Shown in pieces: positions 8,084 to 15,948 of a stretch of 23,398 bases of DNA. The notes under the pieces were generated by a model. The model had not been told where the DNA came from. It saw nothing but the letters and a program-made list of their open reading frames with translations, and searched no databases. Source of the DNA: Saccharothrix sp. NRRL B-16348. Its GTDB lineage: Bacteria > Actinomycetota > Actinomycetes > Mycobacteriales > Pseudonocardiaceae. Numbering within the stretch: position 1 is the stretch's first letter; each line of letters starts with the position of its first letter. The stretch lies in the NCBI RefSeq assembly GCF_001280085.1, contig NZ_LGED01000007.1, positions 1 through 23,398 on the forward strand, read 5' to 3'. Both the position numbers and the translations under genes were made by a program.

Positions 8084-9562
8084 ATGCACCCGGACGTTCC
8101 CGATACGCTGCCCACCCCCGATCCGATCGTCCTCAACGGACAGACCATGACGAGTGCCGACGTGGTGCAGGTCGCACGCTCGCACGCCCCCGTCGTGGTC
8201 GACGGCGGCGGCAGGCGCCGGGTCGAGGCGTCGTGGCACGCCGCCCAGCGGGTCGTCCTGCGCCGGCCGGTGTACGGGCGCACGACCGGGGTGGGCGCCA
8301 ACCGGTCGGAGACCGTGGACACCGACGACCGGCCCGGTCACGGGCTGCGGCTGCTGCGCAGTCACGCGGGCGGGTTGGGCAAGCTGCTCCCCGAGGAGTA
8401 CGTGCGCGCGATGCTCGTGGTCCGGCTCAACCAACTGCTGGCCGGAGGCGCCGGGCTGCGCCCCGCCGTGGTCGACGTGCTCGCGGACGCGCTCAACGCC
8501 GGTTCCTTCCCCGCGGTGCACGAGTTCGGCGCCATCGGGACCGGCGACCTGACCGCGTTGGCGGAAACCGGGCTCACACTGCTGGGTGAACGCTTCTGGC
8601 TCGGCACCGGCGCGCCCCCGGAACCGATCACCCTCGACTCGGGCGACGCGCTGGCGTTGATCAGCAGCAACGCCCTCACCATCGGCATGGCCGCCATCGC
8701 CTGGCGCGAGGCGCACCAACTGCTCTCCGCCGCGCACGTCGTGACGGCACTGTCCTTCCTGGCCGTCGACGGCTCGCACGAAGCGCTCGCCGAGCCCGTG
8801 CACGTGGGCAGACCGCACCCCGGCCAGGTCCGCGCCGCCGCCGAACTGCGCCGACTGCTGGGTGAGCCGATCAACCCCGCCGCCCGCATCCAGGACACCT
8901 TCGGCTACCGCTGCTTCCCCCAAGTGCACGGACCCGCGCTGGACGCGACCGCCGACCTCGGCCGGGTGCTCGAAGTCGAGATCAACGCGGCGGCCGAGAA
9001 CCCGTTGATCCGCGCGGAGGACGACACCGCCTACCACCACGGCGCCTTCCACAGCGCTTACCTCGGCCAGGCACTCGACCGCGTGCGGCTCGCGTTGCTG
9101 CACACCGGAACGCTGTCCGCCGCACGCCTGGCGAGCCTGGTGGAGCCGAGGTTCACCGGGCTGCGACCGTTCCTCGCGGACGGTGCGACCGGCAGTTCGG
9201 GCGTGATGATCCTGGAGTACAGCGCGAACTCCGCCCTGGCCGAGATGCGCAGCCTCACCGAAACCCCGAGTCTGGGCAACGCCGTCGTGTCGCGCGGCCT
9301 GGAGGAGCACTCCAGCTTCGCCTTCCAGTCGGCCCGCCAGTCCCTGGGCTCGCTGAACGCGTTCCGCCTGGTCCTCGCCTGCGAACTGGTGGCGGCCCTC
9401 CGCGCACTGCGCATGCGCGGCCTCGCACCCAACCCCGACACACCCCTGCGCACCGCTTACGAACTCGCGGCGGCGAGGCTGAACCCGATCATGGCCGACC
9501 GTCAGCTGAGCCCCGACGTCGAGGCCGCCGCGGCCCTGGTGGACGAGTTCACCGACCTGTAG
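8084..9562 (+). CDS. Aromatic amino acid lyase (HAL/PAL superfamily) lacking the MIO triad; candidate trimethylammonium lyase
   Basis: This 492-residue protein is clearly homologous to histidine ammonia-lyase. It keeps the Tyr loop (VYGRTTGVGANR, Tyr64), the His of SHAGGLG (His94), an IQDTFGYRCFPQVHG segment (270-283), ENPLI, GAFH and the Glu of GLEEHSS (about Glu407). The MIO-forming motif is altered: where HutH has GASGDLAPLAH this has GTGDLTALAE (152-161), one residue shorter and without the catalytic Ser. The HutH Asn of LALING reads LALISS, and the HutH Tyr of QDPYS is Phe273. It therefore should not deaminate histidine by the MIO route. Ergothionase is a known MIO-free family member that expels trimethylamine, and the divergent neighbours import betaine-type compounds. 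The ATG at 8084 has GAGGAAGGG upstream. The family is certain, the substrate inferred. Confidence 0.85.
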   Translation: MHPDVPDTLPTPDPIVLNGQTMTSADVVQVARSHAPVVVDGGGRRRVEASWHAAQRVVLRRPVYGRTTGVGANRSETVDTDDRPGHGLRLLRSHAGGLGKLLPEEYVRAMLVVRLNQLLAGGAGLRPAVVDVLADALNAGSFPAVHEFGAIGTGDLTALAETGLTLLGERFWLGTGAPPEPITLDSGDALALISSNALTIGMAAIAWREAHQLLSAAHVVTALSFLAVDGSHEALAEPVHVGRPHPGQVRAAAELRRLLGEPINPAARIQDTFGYRCFPQVHGPALDATADLGRVLEVEINAAAENPLIRAEDDTAYHHGAFHSAYLGQALDRVRLALLHTGTLSAARLASLVEPRFTGLRPFLADGATGSSGVMILEYSANSALAEMRSLTETPSLGNAVVSRGLEEHSSFAFQSARQSLGSLNAFRLVLACELVAALRALRMRGLAPNPDTPLRTAYELAAARLNPIMADRQLSPDVEAAAALVDEFTDL

Positions 9563-9640
9563 GCGCCTTGCGCAGGATCTCCTCCAACTCCAACCTCACG
9601 GGCTGCACCAACCTCATCCGCGAGGCCGGCTGGACCCGGG

Positions 9641-11041
9641 CTAGTCCGGTACCCCGATCGGGCCGCTGCGGTCGGGACGGGCAGTCGCGGGCACGATGTT
9701 GTGCCACCGGTCGAACACGTTGTCCGGGTCGTACTCGGCCTTGACGTGCCCCAAGCGCGCGTAGTTCGCCGCGCCGAACCCGGCCACGACGCGCTCCCTG
9801 CCCTCGTCGCCGATGAAGTTGAGGTACACCGCGCCCGTGCTCCACGGCTGGAGGGCGTCGCGCAGGTCGCGCGCCCACCGCCGGGCCCGCTCGTCGTCGG
9901 CCGGGTTCTCCCACATGCCGAACGGGTGCACCACCCACGGCATGTCGCGGTGCCGCATCGGCCACCCTGTCTCCCTTGCCACCGCACCGCCCCACGGCAC
10001 CAGTGCGTGCTGCGAGGGCGACGGGCACAGCATCTGGTACGCGCCCGCGCAGAACCGCCGCACCGCCTCGTCGGGCAGTTCCGCCAGGTATTCGGCGGAC
10101 CAGTAGTTCCGGTACCCCGGCGGATCGTCCAGCATGCACTGCAGTTCGGTGTACGGGATGTCGGACAGCACGGTCGACGCCGGTCCGATGTCGGTCAGGG
10201 GCGCGACGAGTTCGCGCAGTTCGGCGACCGGCCCGGCGTAGGTGACCAGGACGCCGCAGCACAACCGCCCGACCATGCCGGGCGGCACGAACTCCGCCGG
10301 CGGCCCGGTCATGTAGAGCACCCCGCCGCCCACCTCGTCCGGCGCGCCGGCCACGAGGTCGCGGAACCGGGTGGTGGCGGCCTCGCCCTCGTCGTGCGGC
10401 CAGAGCAGCAGCGCGAAGGAGAACTCCGGCAGGGGGTGGAGCCGGAACGTGAACGACGTGGCCACGCCGAAGTTGCCTCCGCCGCCGTGCAGCGCCCAGA
10501 ACAGCTCCGGGTGGTCGGTCTCGCTCGCGGTGACCGTGCGGCCGTCGGCCAGCACCAGGTCGACCGACAGCAGGTTGTCGCACGCCAAACCGAACTTGCG
10601 TTCCAGCCAGCCCGAGCCGCCGCCCAGGGTCAGCCCGGCCACCCCCGTGGTGGACACCCGCCCGCCGGTCGTGGCCACGCCGTACGCCTGCGTCGCCCGG
10701 TCCACCGCCGCCCACGTCGCACCGCCGGCCACCACCGCGGTCCGCGCGTCCGGCGCGACGGTGACCGAGTCCATGCCACGCATGTCGATCACCACGCCGT
10801 CCTGCACGAGGCTCGCGCCGGCCACGCTGTGCCCACCGCTGCGCACCGCCACCGGCAACCCGGAGCGCCGGGCGAACCCCAGGGCCTGTTTCACGTCCTC
10901 GGTCGTCACACACCGCGCAATAGCCGCGGGCGAGGTCTCGATGGCGCCGTTGAACACGGCCCGCGCGGCCTCGAAACCGTCGTCCTCACGCGTGAGGACG
11001 GTGCCGCCGATCGCGCCGCGCAGGGCAGAGAAGTCCGTCAT
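9641..11041 (-). CDS. FAD-linked oxidoreductase of the berberine-bridge (BBE/VAO) family
   Basis: This 466-residue protein has a PCMH-type FAD-binding domain (about residues 35-215) with RSGGHSVAG, whose His71 is the usual covalent FAD attachment site, and TTGVAGLTLGGGSGWL plus LHGGGGNFGVATSF. The second attachment Cys of bicovalent members is absent: the segment reads GGRVSTTG, with Ser130 near the expected place. A BBE-like C-terminal segment follows (ARLGHVKAEYDPDNVF). Such enzymes oxidise alcohols, sugars or secondary-metabolite intermediates with O2. There is no signal peptide. The ATG at 11041 has a GTGGAGG ribosome site (11049-11055). It converges on the lyase gene with a 78-base gap, so it is probably not part of that pathway. 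The substrate is unknown. Confidence 0.92.
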   Translation of the reverse strand: MTDFSALRGAIGGTVLTREDDGFEAARAVFNGAIETSPAAIARCVTTEDVKQALGFARRSGLPVAVRSGGHSVAGASLVQDGVVIDMRGMDSVTVAPDARTAVVAGGATWAAVDRATQAYGVATTGGRVSTTGVAGLTLGGGSGWLERKFGLACDNLLSVDLVLADGRTVTASETDHPELFWALHGGGGNFGVATSFTFRLHPLPEFSFALLLWPHDEGEAATTRFRDLVAGAPDEVGGGVLYMTGPPAEFVPPGMVGRLCCGVLVTYAGPVAELRELVAPLTDIGPASTVLSDIPYTELQCMLDDPPGYRNYWSAEYLAELPDEAVRRFCAGAYQMLCPSPSQHALVPWGGAVARETGWPMRHRDMPWVVHPFGMWENPADDERARRWARDLRDALQPWSTGAVYLNFIGDEGRERVVAGFGAANYARLGHVKAEYDPDNVFDRWHNIVPATARPDRSGPIGVPD

Positions 11042-11642
11042 GGTCCAACCTCCACAAGTCGGAGCGGACCCCCAGGCATGTCCAGAGTGGCCCCCTCGCG
11101 GCCCCTTCGGATCGGGTAGGAAGTCCTGTTCGCGCAGCGCGTCCGAGTGCTCGCGCCGGGTGTTCGGTCTCGTGTCCCAACCGACGGATTCACTTCACCA
11201 GGTCCGTGGGCAGGGCGTCCAGGCCGGGTGCGCACAGGTGTAGCACTTCGTAACGTTCCGTGGCTGCCCGTCCGGTGCGACGGCGTCCTCCCGCAGGAGG
11301 AACCTCATCCGCCAAGGTCTGGCGGGGCGGTCGGGCGGTGGTGGCGGGGGTTCAAGCGATTTCCACGTGAGTTCGGGCAGTGGACCGCTGGCGATGTCGA
11401 GGTCTGCGCGGGCGGAAGCGTAGAACTCGTTGCGCAGTCGCATGGCACTTCGGTAGGCGTTGGCGAACGAGGACGAGTTGTCGGCACCAGACCGACCCGC
11501 GCCCGGTGCAGTGCAGCAGGCAACGCACGCCCATGCCGATGACCGGACTTCTCCCTTGGCCGGGGCGTCACCGCCAACGGCACAGTTCTGCCGGGGGACG
11601 CCCGCCTCAGGCGCGGCGGTCCCGACCCGAACGACCGCGGCT
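11042..11642. other. 600-base interval with no convincing intact gene
   Basis: The interval lies between the oxidoreductase start and the ankyrin-gene stop. The only segment with protein-like character is on the minus strand at 11195-11443 (listed separately). The rest shows no domain, no RNA gene and no strong hairpin apart from weak GC-rich repeats. The promoter of the oxidoreductase must lie in its left end, but I cannot point to a consensus. Confidence 0.5.
11195..11443 (-). pseudogene. Possible small hypothetical protein or gene remnant
   Basis: The minus-strand frame from ATG 11443 encodes 82 residues beginning MRLRNEFYASARADLDIASG, with a six-proline run and an unusual Cys/His-rich end (KCYTCAHPAWTPCPRTW). 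The same frame stays open upstream, so this could be the tail of a longer ancestor. I recognise no family and see no good ribosome site. It could equally be non-coding. Confidence 0.25.
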
Positions 11643-13184
11643 TCACACCGGTTCGCCGCTTGCCGGGGGCGCGGTGAGTGGTCCGAGCAGGTCGGTGGTC
11701 GACAGTTGGTGGAAGTGCCGGGCCCAGTCGAGCGGAGTCGCGTCGAAGCGCTGGTCGCGGAGGTCGGGGTCGGCACCCAGGTCCAACAGCCGACGCGTGA
11801 GCTCGACGTCGCCGGCCATAGCGCTGTGGTGCAGTGCGGTCTCCCATGCCTGTTCGACCGGCGCGTCACCGCGGCCGTAGGCGTTCACGTCGAAGCCGAG
11901 CTCCGCGAGCAACGTGACCGTCTCGATGGATGCGTGGGCCGCCGCCCACACGATGAGCCCGGGGCGGCTGCGGCGGGCTTCCGCTACGACGTCCGGATGC
12001 TCGGCGCGGAGTAGGTCGAGGGTGGACCGGTCGGCGCTGAACGCCGCGGCGATCAGGTCGCGCACGGGATCGGGGCCGGGTGGCGTCGCGCCCTGGGTGA
12101 CGAGGTAGTCGGCGATCTCCATGTCGCCGTTGAGCCGGGCCAGCTCGACCGGTGTCTGGCCGTCGCCTGGACTCCACGCGGGCCCGTCGCCCTCGAACGG
12201 CGAGTGGAAGTCGACACCGTGCTCGACCAGCAGCCGCACGCGGGCGGGTTGGTGGTGCTCGACCGCCCAGCGGAGCTGAGTGCGCAGCATCTGCGCGGGT
12301 TTGTCCAGCTCAGTGATCCGTGTCTTCCACGGGCCGCCGTCGCCGGTGCCGAGCCCGTGGTCGAACAGCAGCTCCAGGTGCGAGTCGTCCGGCTCGAACA
12401 TCCTGTTGTACAGGGTCTGGGCGTCGTTGGGGTCGGCGCCCGCCTCCAGCAGCAGCCGACCCAACGCCCGCCAGTGCGGGTGGCGGGGCTGGCGTCGTCG
12501 GCCGAGTTCGCCGTGGCCGAACACCCCGGTAAGCAACGTGAACGGCGACGGCAGGCCGTCGAAGAGGTAGCCCTCGTCCGGGTCGGCGCCGGCGTCGAGC
12601 AGTTGCCGGGCGACCGTAAGCACACGCTCGGCCGACACGCCTTGGTCGAATCGCGAGTAGACGAGGTAGAACAGCGGCCGCCACCGGAACGGGCCACCGC
12701 GCTCGGCCACCCGCCGAGGCTGCTCCGCGAGCAGCCGACCGACGTCGTCCGGGCGGGCGGCCGCCGCGGCGGCCCAGATGTCGCGGGTGGTCAGGTCGGG
12801 ACGCTCGGCCAGCAGCCGACGGGCCTGCGCCCAGCGTTCCGGCCCGTCCTCACGACTGTAGGTCAGGCAGGCGAGGCGACAGAACTCCTCCGCCGGGCCG
12901 GCCGCGGGCGCCGCGCCGAGCTTGGTGTCCCAGCCGTGTTCGGCCACGGTGTCCAGGTATCGCACGAGCCGGGGCCAACTGGCGAATCCGTATTCGCGAG
13001 CGACGACCAACTGCGCCGCGCTGAGCCGGAACCCGCCGGCCTGGTCGGGCAGGACACCGGGGTGGTGACGGGCCACCCGTGCGGCGGCGTCGGGGTCACC
13101 TGCCCGGACGGCCCGCTGCAAGGTACGGGCCTGCCGGCGGAAGCCGTCGAGGTGGGGACGGTCGGGCATGCCCAGGGTCGGCAC
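11643..13184 (-). CDS. Ankyrin-repeat protein
   Basis: This 513-residue protein is probably cytoplasmic. Its N-terminal part contains LSAAQLVVAREYGFASWPRL (residues about 50-69), a hallmark of an actinobacterial ankyrin family, preceded by FRRQARTLQRAVRAGDPDAA. Ankyrin-type repeats follow, recognisable by LLDAGADPD, LLLEAGADPND, LLVEHGVDFHSP, TPVELARLNGDMEIADYLV, ETALHHSAMAGDVELTRRLL and LLDLGADPDL. Ankyrin repeats mediate protein-protein contact; no catalytic domain is visible. I use the GTG at 13184, which has AAAGGAGA just upstream, and reject a 44-residue in-frame extension that would translate the untranslated leader. The leader forms a hairpin covering this ribosome site. Partner and role are unknown. 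Confidence 0.88.
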   Translation of the reverse strand: MPTLGMPDRPHLDGFRRQARTLQRAVRAGDPDAAARVARHHPGVLPDQAGGFRLSAAQLVVAREYGFASWPRLVRYLDTVAEHGWDTKLGAAPAAGPAEEFCRLACLTYSREDGPERWAQARRLLAERPDLTTRDIWAAAAAARPDDVGRLLAEQPRRVAERGGPFRWRPLFYLVYSRFDQGVSAERVLTVARQLLDAGADPDEGYLFDGLPSPFTLLTGVFGHGELGRRRQPRHPHWRALGRLLLEAGADPNDAQTLYNRMFEPDDSHLELLFDHGLGTGDGGPWKTRITELDKPAQMLRTQLRWAVEHHQPARVRLLVEHGVDFHSPFEGDGPAWSPGDGQTPVELARLNGDMEIADYLVTQGATPPGPDPVRDLIAAAFSADRSTLDLLRAEHPDVVAEARRSRPGLIVWAAAHASIETVTLLAELGFDVNAYGRGDAPVEQAWETALHHSAMAGDVELTRRLLDLGADPDLRDQRFDATPLDWARHFHQLSTTDLLGPLTAPPASGEPV

Positions 13185-13189
13185 GATGA

Positions 13190-13235
13190 TCTCCTTTCGT
13201 CTGCCTGATGTCCGCTCGGTCAGGCCGAAAGGAGA
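13190..13235 (-). promoter_or_regulatory. 5'-leader hairpin that sequesters the ribosome site of the ankyrin gene
   Basis: Arms 13190-13208 and 13220-13235 pair over 16 bp (an outer 10-bp and an inner 6-bp perfect block) with a 3-base bulge at 13200-13202 and an 11-base loop. In the minus-strand transcript the 3' arm contains the AAAGGAGA ribosome site of the GTG at 13184, and the 5' arm is its exact complement. Folding would hide the site. The same symmetry puts an AAAGGAG on the plus strand seven bases before a GTG at 13242. Confidence 0.6.
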
Positions 13236-13241
13236 GCGCTG

Positions 13242-13460
13242 GTGACACGTGGTGCACGCGCCAGGTGGGCTGAGCCCATTCCCGCGGACCGGTGGCTTCC
13301 TGGCAGCCGCCGCCACTCTAGCCCAGAACCCGTCCAGGGAACGGATGTGCGCCGTTCAGATGACCTGGGCAGCCTGGCTGCGAAGGTCAGAACCAACCGC
13401 TCACGGGAAGTCGGATGTGCCGAGCGCCCCGACCGTGTGACCCTGGCGACGTGCTGCTGA
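13242..13460 (+). CDS. Possible 72-residue leader ORF upstream of the kinase-like gene
   Basis: A GTG at 13242 preceded by AAAGGAG opens a 72-residue frame ending in a TGA at 13458-13460, just past the proposed GTG (13451) of the kinase-like gene. Translation could thus be coupled. The peptide (MTRGARARWAEPIPADRWLP and on) matches no family I know. The ribosome site may exist only because it mirrors the ankyrin gene's site, so the evidence is weak. Confidence 0.25.
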   Translation: MTRGARARWAEPIPADRWLPGSRRHSSPEPVQGTDVRRSDDLGSLAAKVRTNRSREVGCAERPDRVTLATCC

Positions 13461-14095
13461 AATTGACGGGGTCGAGCTGTTCGGGCAAGTCCACGCTCGC
13501 CTTCGCCGTGGCCGACCGGCTCCGGGACGTCGTCGTCCACGATTTCGACGAGGTCGGCGTGCCGCGGGACGCCGACCGTCACTGGCGCCACCGCATCACC
13601 GAGCTGTGGGTACGCCGCGCACTCGAGTACCAGGAACGCGGACTGGACCTGCTGTTGACCGGACAATCCCCACTGGGCGAGATCCTGGCGGCCCCCTCCG
13701 CACCGAAGGTGGACGGGATCGCGCTCTGCCTGGTCGACGTGGACGACGAAATCCGCCGGGTCCGGCTCGCCCACCGCGACTCCGGCCGGTGGGACGCCTC
13801 GGCGGTCGACGCCTTCCTGGGCTGGGCCGCCTGGCATCGCGGACACGCCCGGGACCCTCGTCACCGCCCCGAGGTCATCACCGGCGACAGCGCCCCGGAC
13901 ATGGTCTGGCACCGCTGGACCGCCTGGACCGCCGGCGACCCCAGGTGGAGCACCCACATCCTCGACACCACCGACGAACCCATCGCCCAGTCCGTCGACA
14001 AGATCGAACAGTGGGTGGTCGAACAGCGCGCCGCACACCGATCCGACCGGCTTCCCCTGACGCTCGGCTGGGTCGATCAAACACACTCCGGATGA
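13451..14095 (+). CDS. P-loop NTPase, small-molecule-kinase-like (AAA_33 type)
   Basis: This protein of about 214 residues begins almost at its Walker A loop: LLKLTGSSCSGKSTLA (GSSCSGKST at residues 7-15). An Asp-rich strand follows (DVVVHDFDEVGVP), then DLLLTGQSPLGEIL and a lid-like Arg/His-rich helix (RRVRLAHRDSGRW). The layout resembles small kinases and zeta-toxin-like phosphotransferases, but the substrate is not recognisable. I chose the GTG at 13451 because family members usually start one or two residues before the first strand. An ATG at 13415 is in frame with GGGAAG four bases upstream and would add 12 residues of unlikely sequence. It is divergent from the ankyrin gene. Confidence 0.72.
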   Translation: MLLKLTGSSCSGKSTLAFAVADRLRDVVVHDFDEVGVPRDADRHWRHRITELWVRRALEYQERGLDLLLTGQSPLGEILAAPSAPKVDGIALCLVDVDDEIRRVRLAHRDSGRWDASAVDAFLGWAAWHRGHARDPRHRPEVITGDSAPDMVWHRWTAWTAGDPRWSTHILDTTDEPIAQSVDKIEQWVVEQRAAHRSDRLPLTLGWVDQTHSG

Positions 14096-14270
14096 CGTGG
14101 GGTTCAGCAGCGTGGACTGCCCTGTCAGCGTGTGCTGGGCCCCGATCACCTCCCTGGTGGCACTGCGCGACGCTGGAGACGGCACCCCGAACTGTTACCG
14201 GCTCTCGGCGGCCTCGCCGTTGTTAGCCTGAGTTACTTGATCGGGGACGGACCGGTTGGCTGGAGCGGGC

Positions 14271-15884
14271 ATGGGCATGGTGGAGCGCAGGCCGTGGACT
14301 CGACGAAGTGTGCTGGGCATGATGGTCGCGGCCCCGGCAGTGGTCGGGATCGGCGGCGTCGCCGAGGCCGCTCGGCGTGCGTACCCGACGTTCGACCTCA
14401 AGGCCGATTTCGGTGCGGTCGGTGACGGCAGCCATAACGACACCGGCGCGTTTCAAGCCGCGGCCGCGGCCCTGAGCAGCGCGGAGAACCGGGGTGGCAC
14501 GCTCGTCATCCCCGCGGGTACCTACAAGGTGGGTGGGCAGGACAAGGGCGGCGTGCCCTACTACTCCCCGTGGGAGATCTTCAACGCCGAAGGCTTGGAG
14601 TTCCTGGACATTCAGGGCAACGGCGCGACGATCCGGCTCGCGAGCGGCCTGCACTACGGCGCGTTCGATGCCCAGGGTAGGCGCATCCCGTTGAGTAGCA
14701 ACGAAAGCGAGCGCGCGGCGATCGGCGCCATGATCAGGCTCGCCGACTGCGCCAACGTGACGATCAGTGATCTCACGCTCGACGGGAACAACGGCGCATT
14801 GGTACTCGGAGGTGGATGGGCGAACTCCGAGGCCGACGCGGTCAACGGCATTCAGGCGATGGCCACCGGGATCTGGCTGGACCGATGCACGAACGTCATC
14901 GTCCGCGACGTGCGCACGCACCACCACGGCCTCGACGGGATCACGATCCTGCACCGGCTGCGCAGGCCCGAGGCGCGCAAGCCGCACCTGCTCGAGCGAG
15001 TCACCTCCGACCACAACGGCCGTCAAGGACTGTCGTGGATCGGCGGGTGGGGCCTGACCTGCCGGGACTGCTCGTTCAGTCACACGGGCCGACAGCCGCA
15101 CGCGGGCGCGCCGGGAGGATTCGTCGCGTCGAAACCCGGTGCCGGACTGGACATCGAGCCGAACCGGGGCGCCGCGCACGAGATCACTCGGGAAGGCCGG
15201 TTCGAGAACTGCGAGTTCGTGAACAACATCGGTCACGGCGTCGAGGCGTCCAACGGCGACAGCCTGGACAACACGTTCGCGAACTGCGTCTTCTGGGCCG
15301 TGTCCGACACCCGGTGGACCACCATGGGAGGCGCCGAAACCGGCGCCGGACACGCTGTCTACATCGCTAAGCCGGGCGTGAGGTTCACCGACGGGACCAG
15401 GTTCCACGGTTATTTCGAACGGGTACACGGATCGGCCGACCCCGCTGCGGCCACCGCTTTCACGAACTGCACGATCGAGGACCGGCTCTGGACGAACGGC
15501 CGCGTGCACCGCAAGGAGTACCTGTTCTACGCGCAGCCCACCGGCGTCGGCGTCACCTGGACGAACTGCTGGTTCAACGCGCGCGCGTCCAGAACCGTGC
15601 ACATCACGCACGACATGCGGTTCGTCAACTGCGGTTTCACCCACAACCGGAACGACCTGGCAAACGGGACGTTCCAGGCGTTGTTCGAGAACTGTCGCAT
15701 CTCCGGAGGCAAATTCCTCGAAACCGATCTCGTCACCAAGGACTACTACATCCGGCTCGTGGCGAACGTCGTCGTGGCACCCGGCACGCGCGCCACGACG
15801 GTGGAGGGACTCAGGATCAGGTGGCAGACACCCGTCACCGGTCCGATCGGCACGATCACGCCCGGCACCTACCCACAGCTCTGA
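14271..15884 (+). CDS. Tat-exported right-handed beta-helix protein (pectate-lyase-3-like)
   Basis: This protein of 537 residues has a twin-arginine signal (TRRSVLG at residues 10-16, a hydrophobic stretch, AEA near 31-33). The mature part opens with FGAVGDGSHNDTGAFQAAAA, the N-terminal signature of pectate-lyase-3/glycosidase-like beta helices, followed by GGTLVIPAGTYKV. Many short beta-helix turns follow (VTISDLTLDGNNG, GLDGITILHR, FENCEFVNNIGHGVEASNGD, FTNCTIEDR, FENCRISGG). Such proteins cleave or bind polysaccharides outside the cell. I could not identify catalytic residues, so the activity is open. Start: ATG 14271 has TGGAG five bases upstream; an in-frame TTG (14256) and ATG (14277) are alternatives. 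Confidence 0.85.
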   Translation: MGMVERRPWTRRSVLGMMVAAPAVVGIGGVAEAARRAYPTFDLKADFGAVGDGSHNDTGAFQAAAAALSSAENRGGTLVIPAGTYKVGGQDKGGVPYYSPWEIFNAEGLEFLDIQGNGATIRLASGLHYGAFDAQGRRIPLSSNESERAAIGAMIRLADCANVTISDLTLDGNNGALVLGGGWANSEADAVNGIQAMATGIWLDRCTNVIVRDVRTHHHGLDGITILHRLRRPEARKPHLLERVTSDHNGRQGLSWIGGWGLTCRDCSFSHTGRQPHAGAPGGFVASKPGAGLDIEPNRGAAHEITREGRFENCEFVNNIGHGVEASNGDSLDNTFANCVFWAVSDTRWTTMGGAETGAGHAVYIAKPGVRFTDGTRFHGYFERVHGSADPAAATAFTNCTIEDRLWTNGRVHRKEYLFYAQPTGVGVTWTNCWFNARASRTVHITHDMRFVNCGFTHNRNDLANGTFQALFENCRISGGKFLETDLVTKDYYIRLVANVVVAPGTRATTVEGLRIRWQTPVTGPIGTITPGTYPQL

Positions 15885-15948
15885 CACCCGTACCGGACAA
15901 CCGGACGCGGACGCGGTCAGGCCGAGAGCCTCTGCCGGGTTTTCTCGC

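Noticed and set aside
8003..9310. Long minus-strand frame (435 codons) opposite the lyase gene
   Set aside because: It is the antisense of a clearly conserved enzyme, is Arg/Gln/Val-rich low-complexity and has no domain; a typical high-GC shadow.
8084..9562. Naming the lyase hutH (histidine ammonia-lyase)
   Set aside because: The MIO triad is absent, two active-site residues differ, and no urocanate-pathway genes are nearby.
9701..11119. Long plus-strand frame opposite the FAD oxidoreductase
   Set aside because: His/Arg/Gln-rich shadow of a conserved gene on the other strand.
11460..12014. Plus-strand frame opposite the end of the ankyrin gene
   Set aside because: Mostly antisense to ankyrin repeats and with no recognisable protein features.
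14223..15887. Long minus-strand frame (554 codons) opposite the beta-helix gene
   Set aside because: The plus-strand frame has a Tat signal and beta-helix repeats; the antisense frame has no family features.
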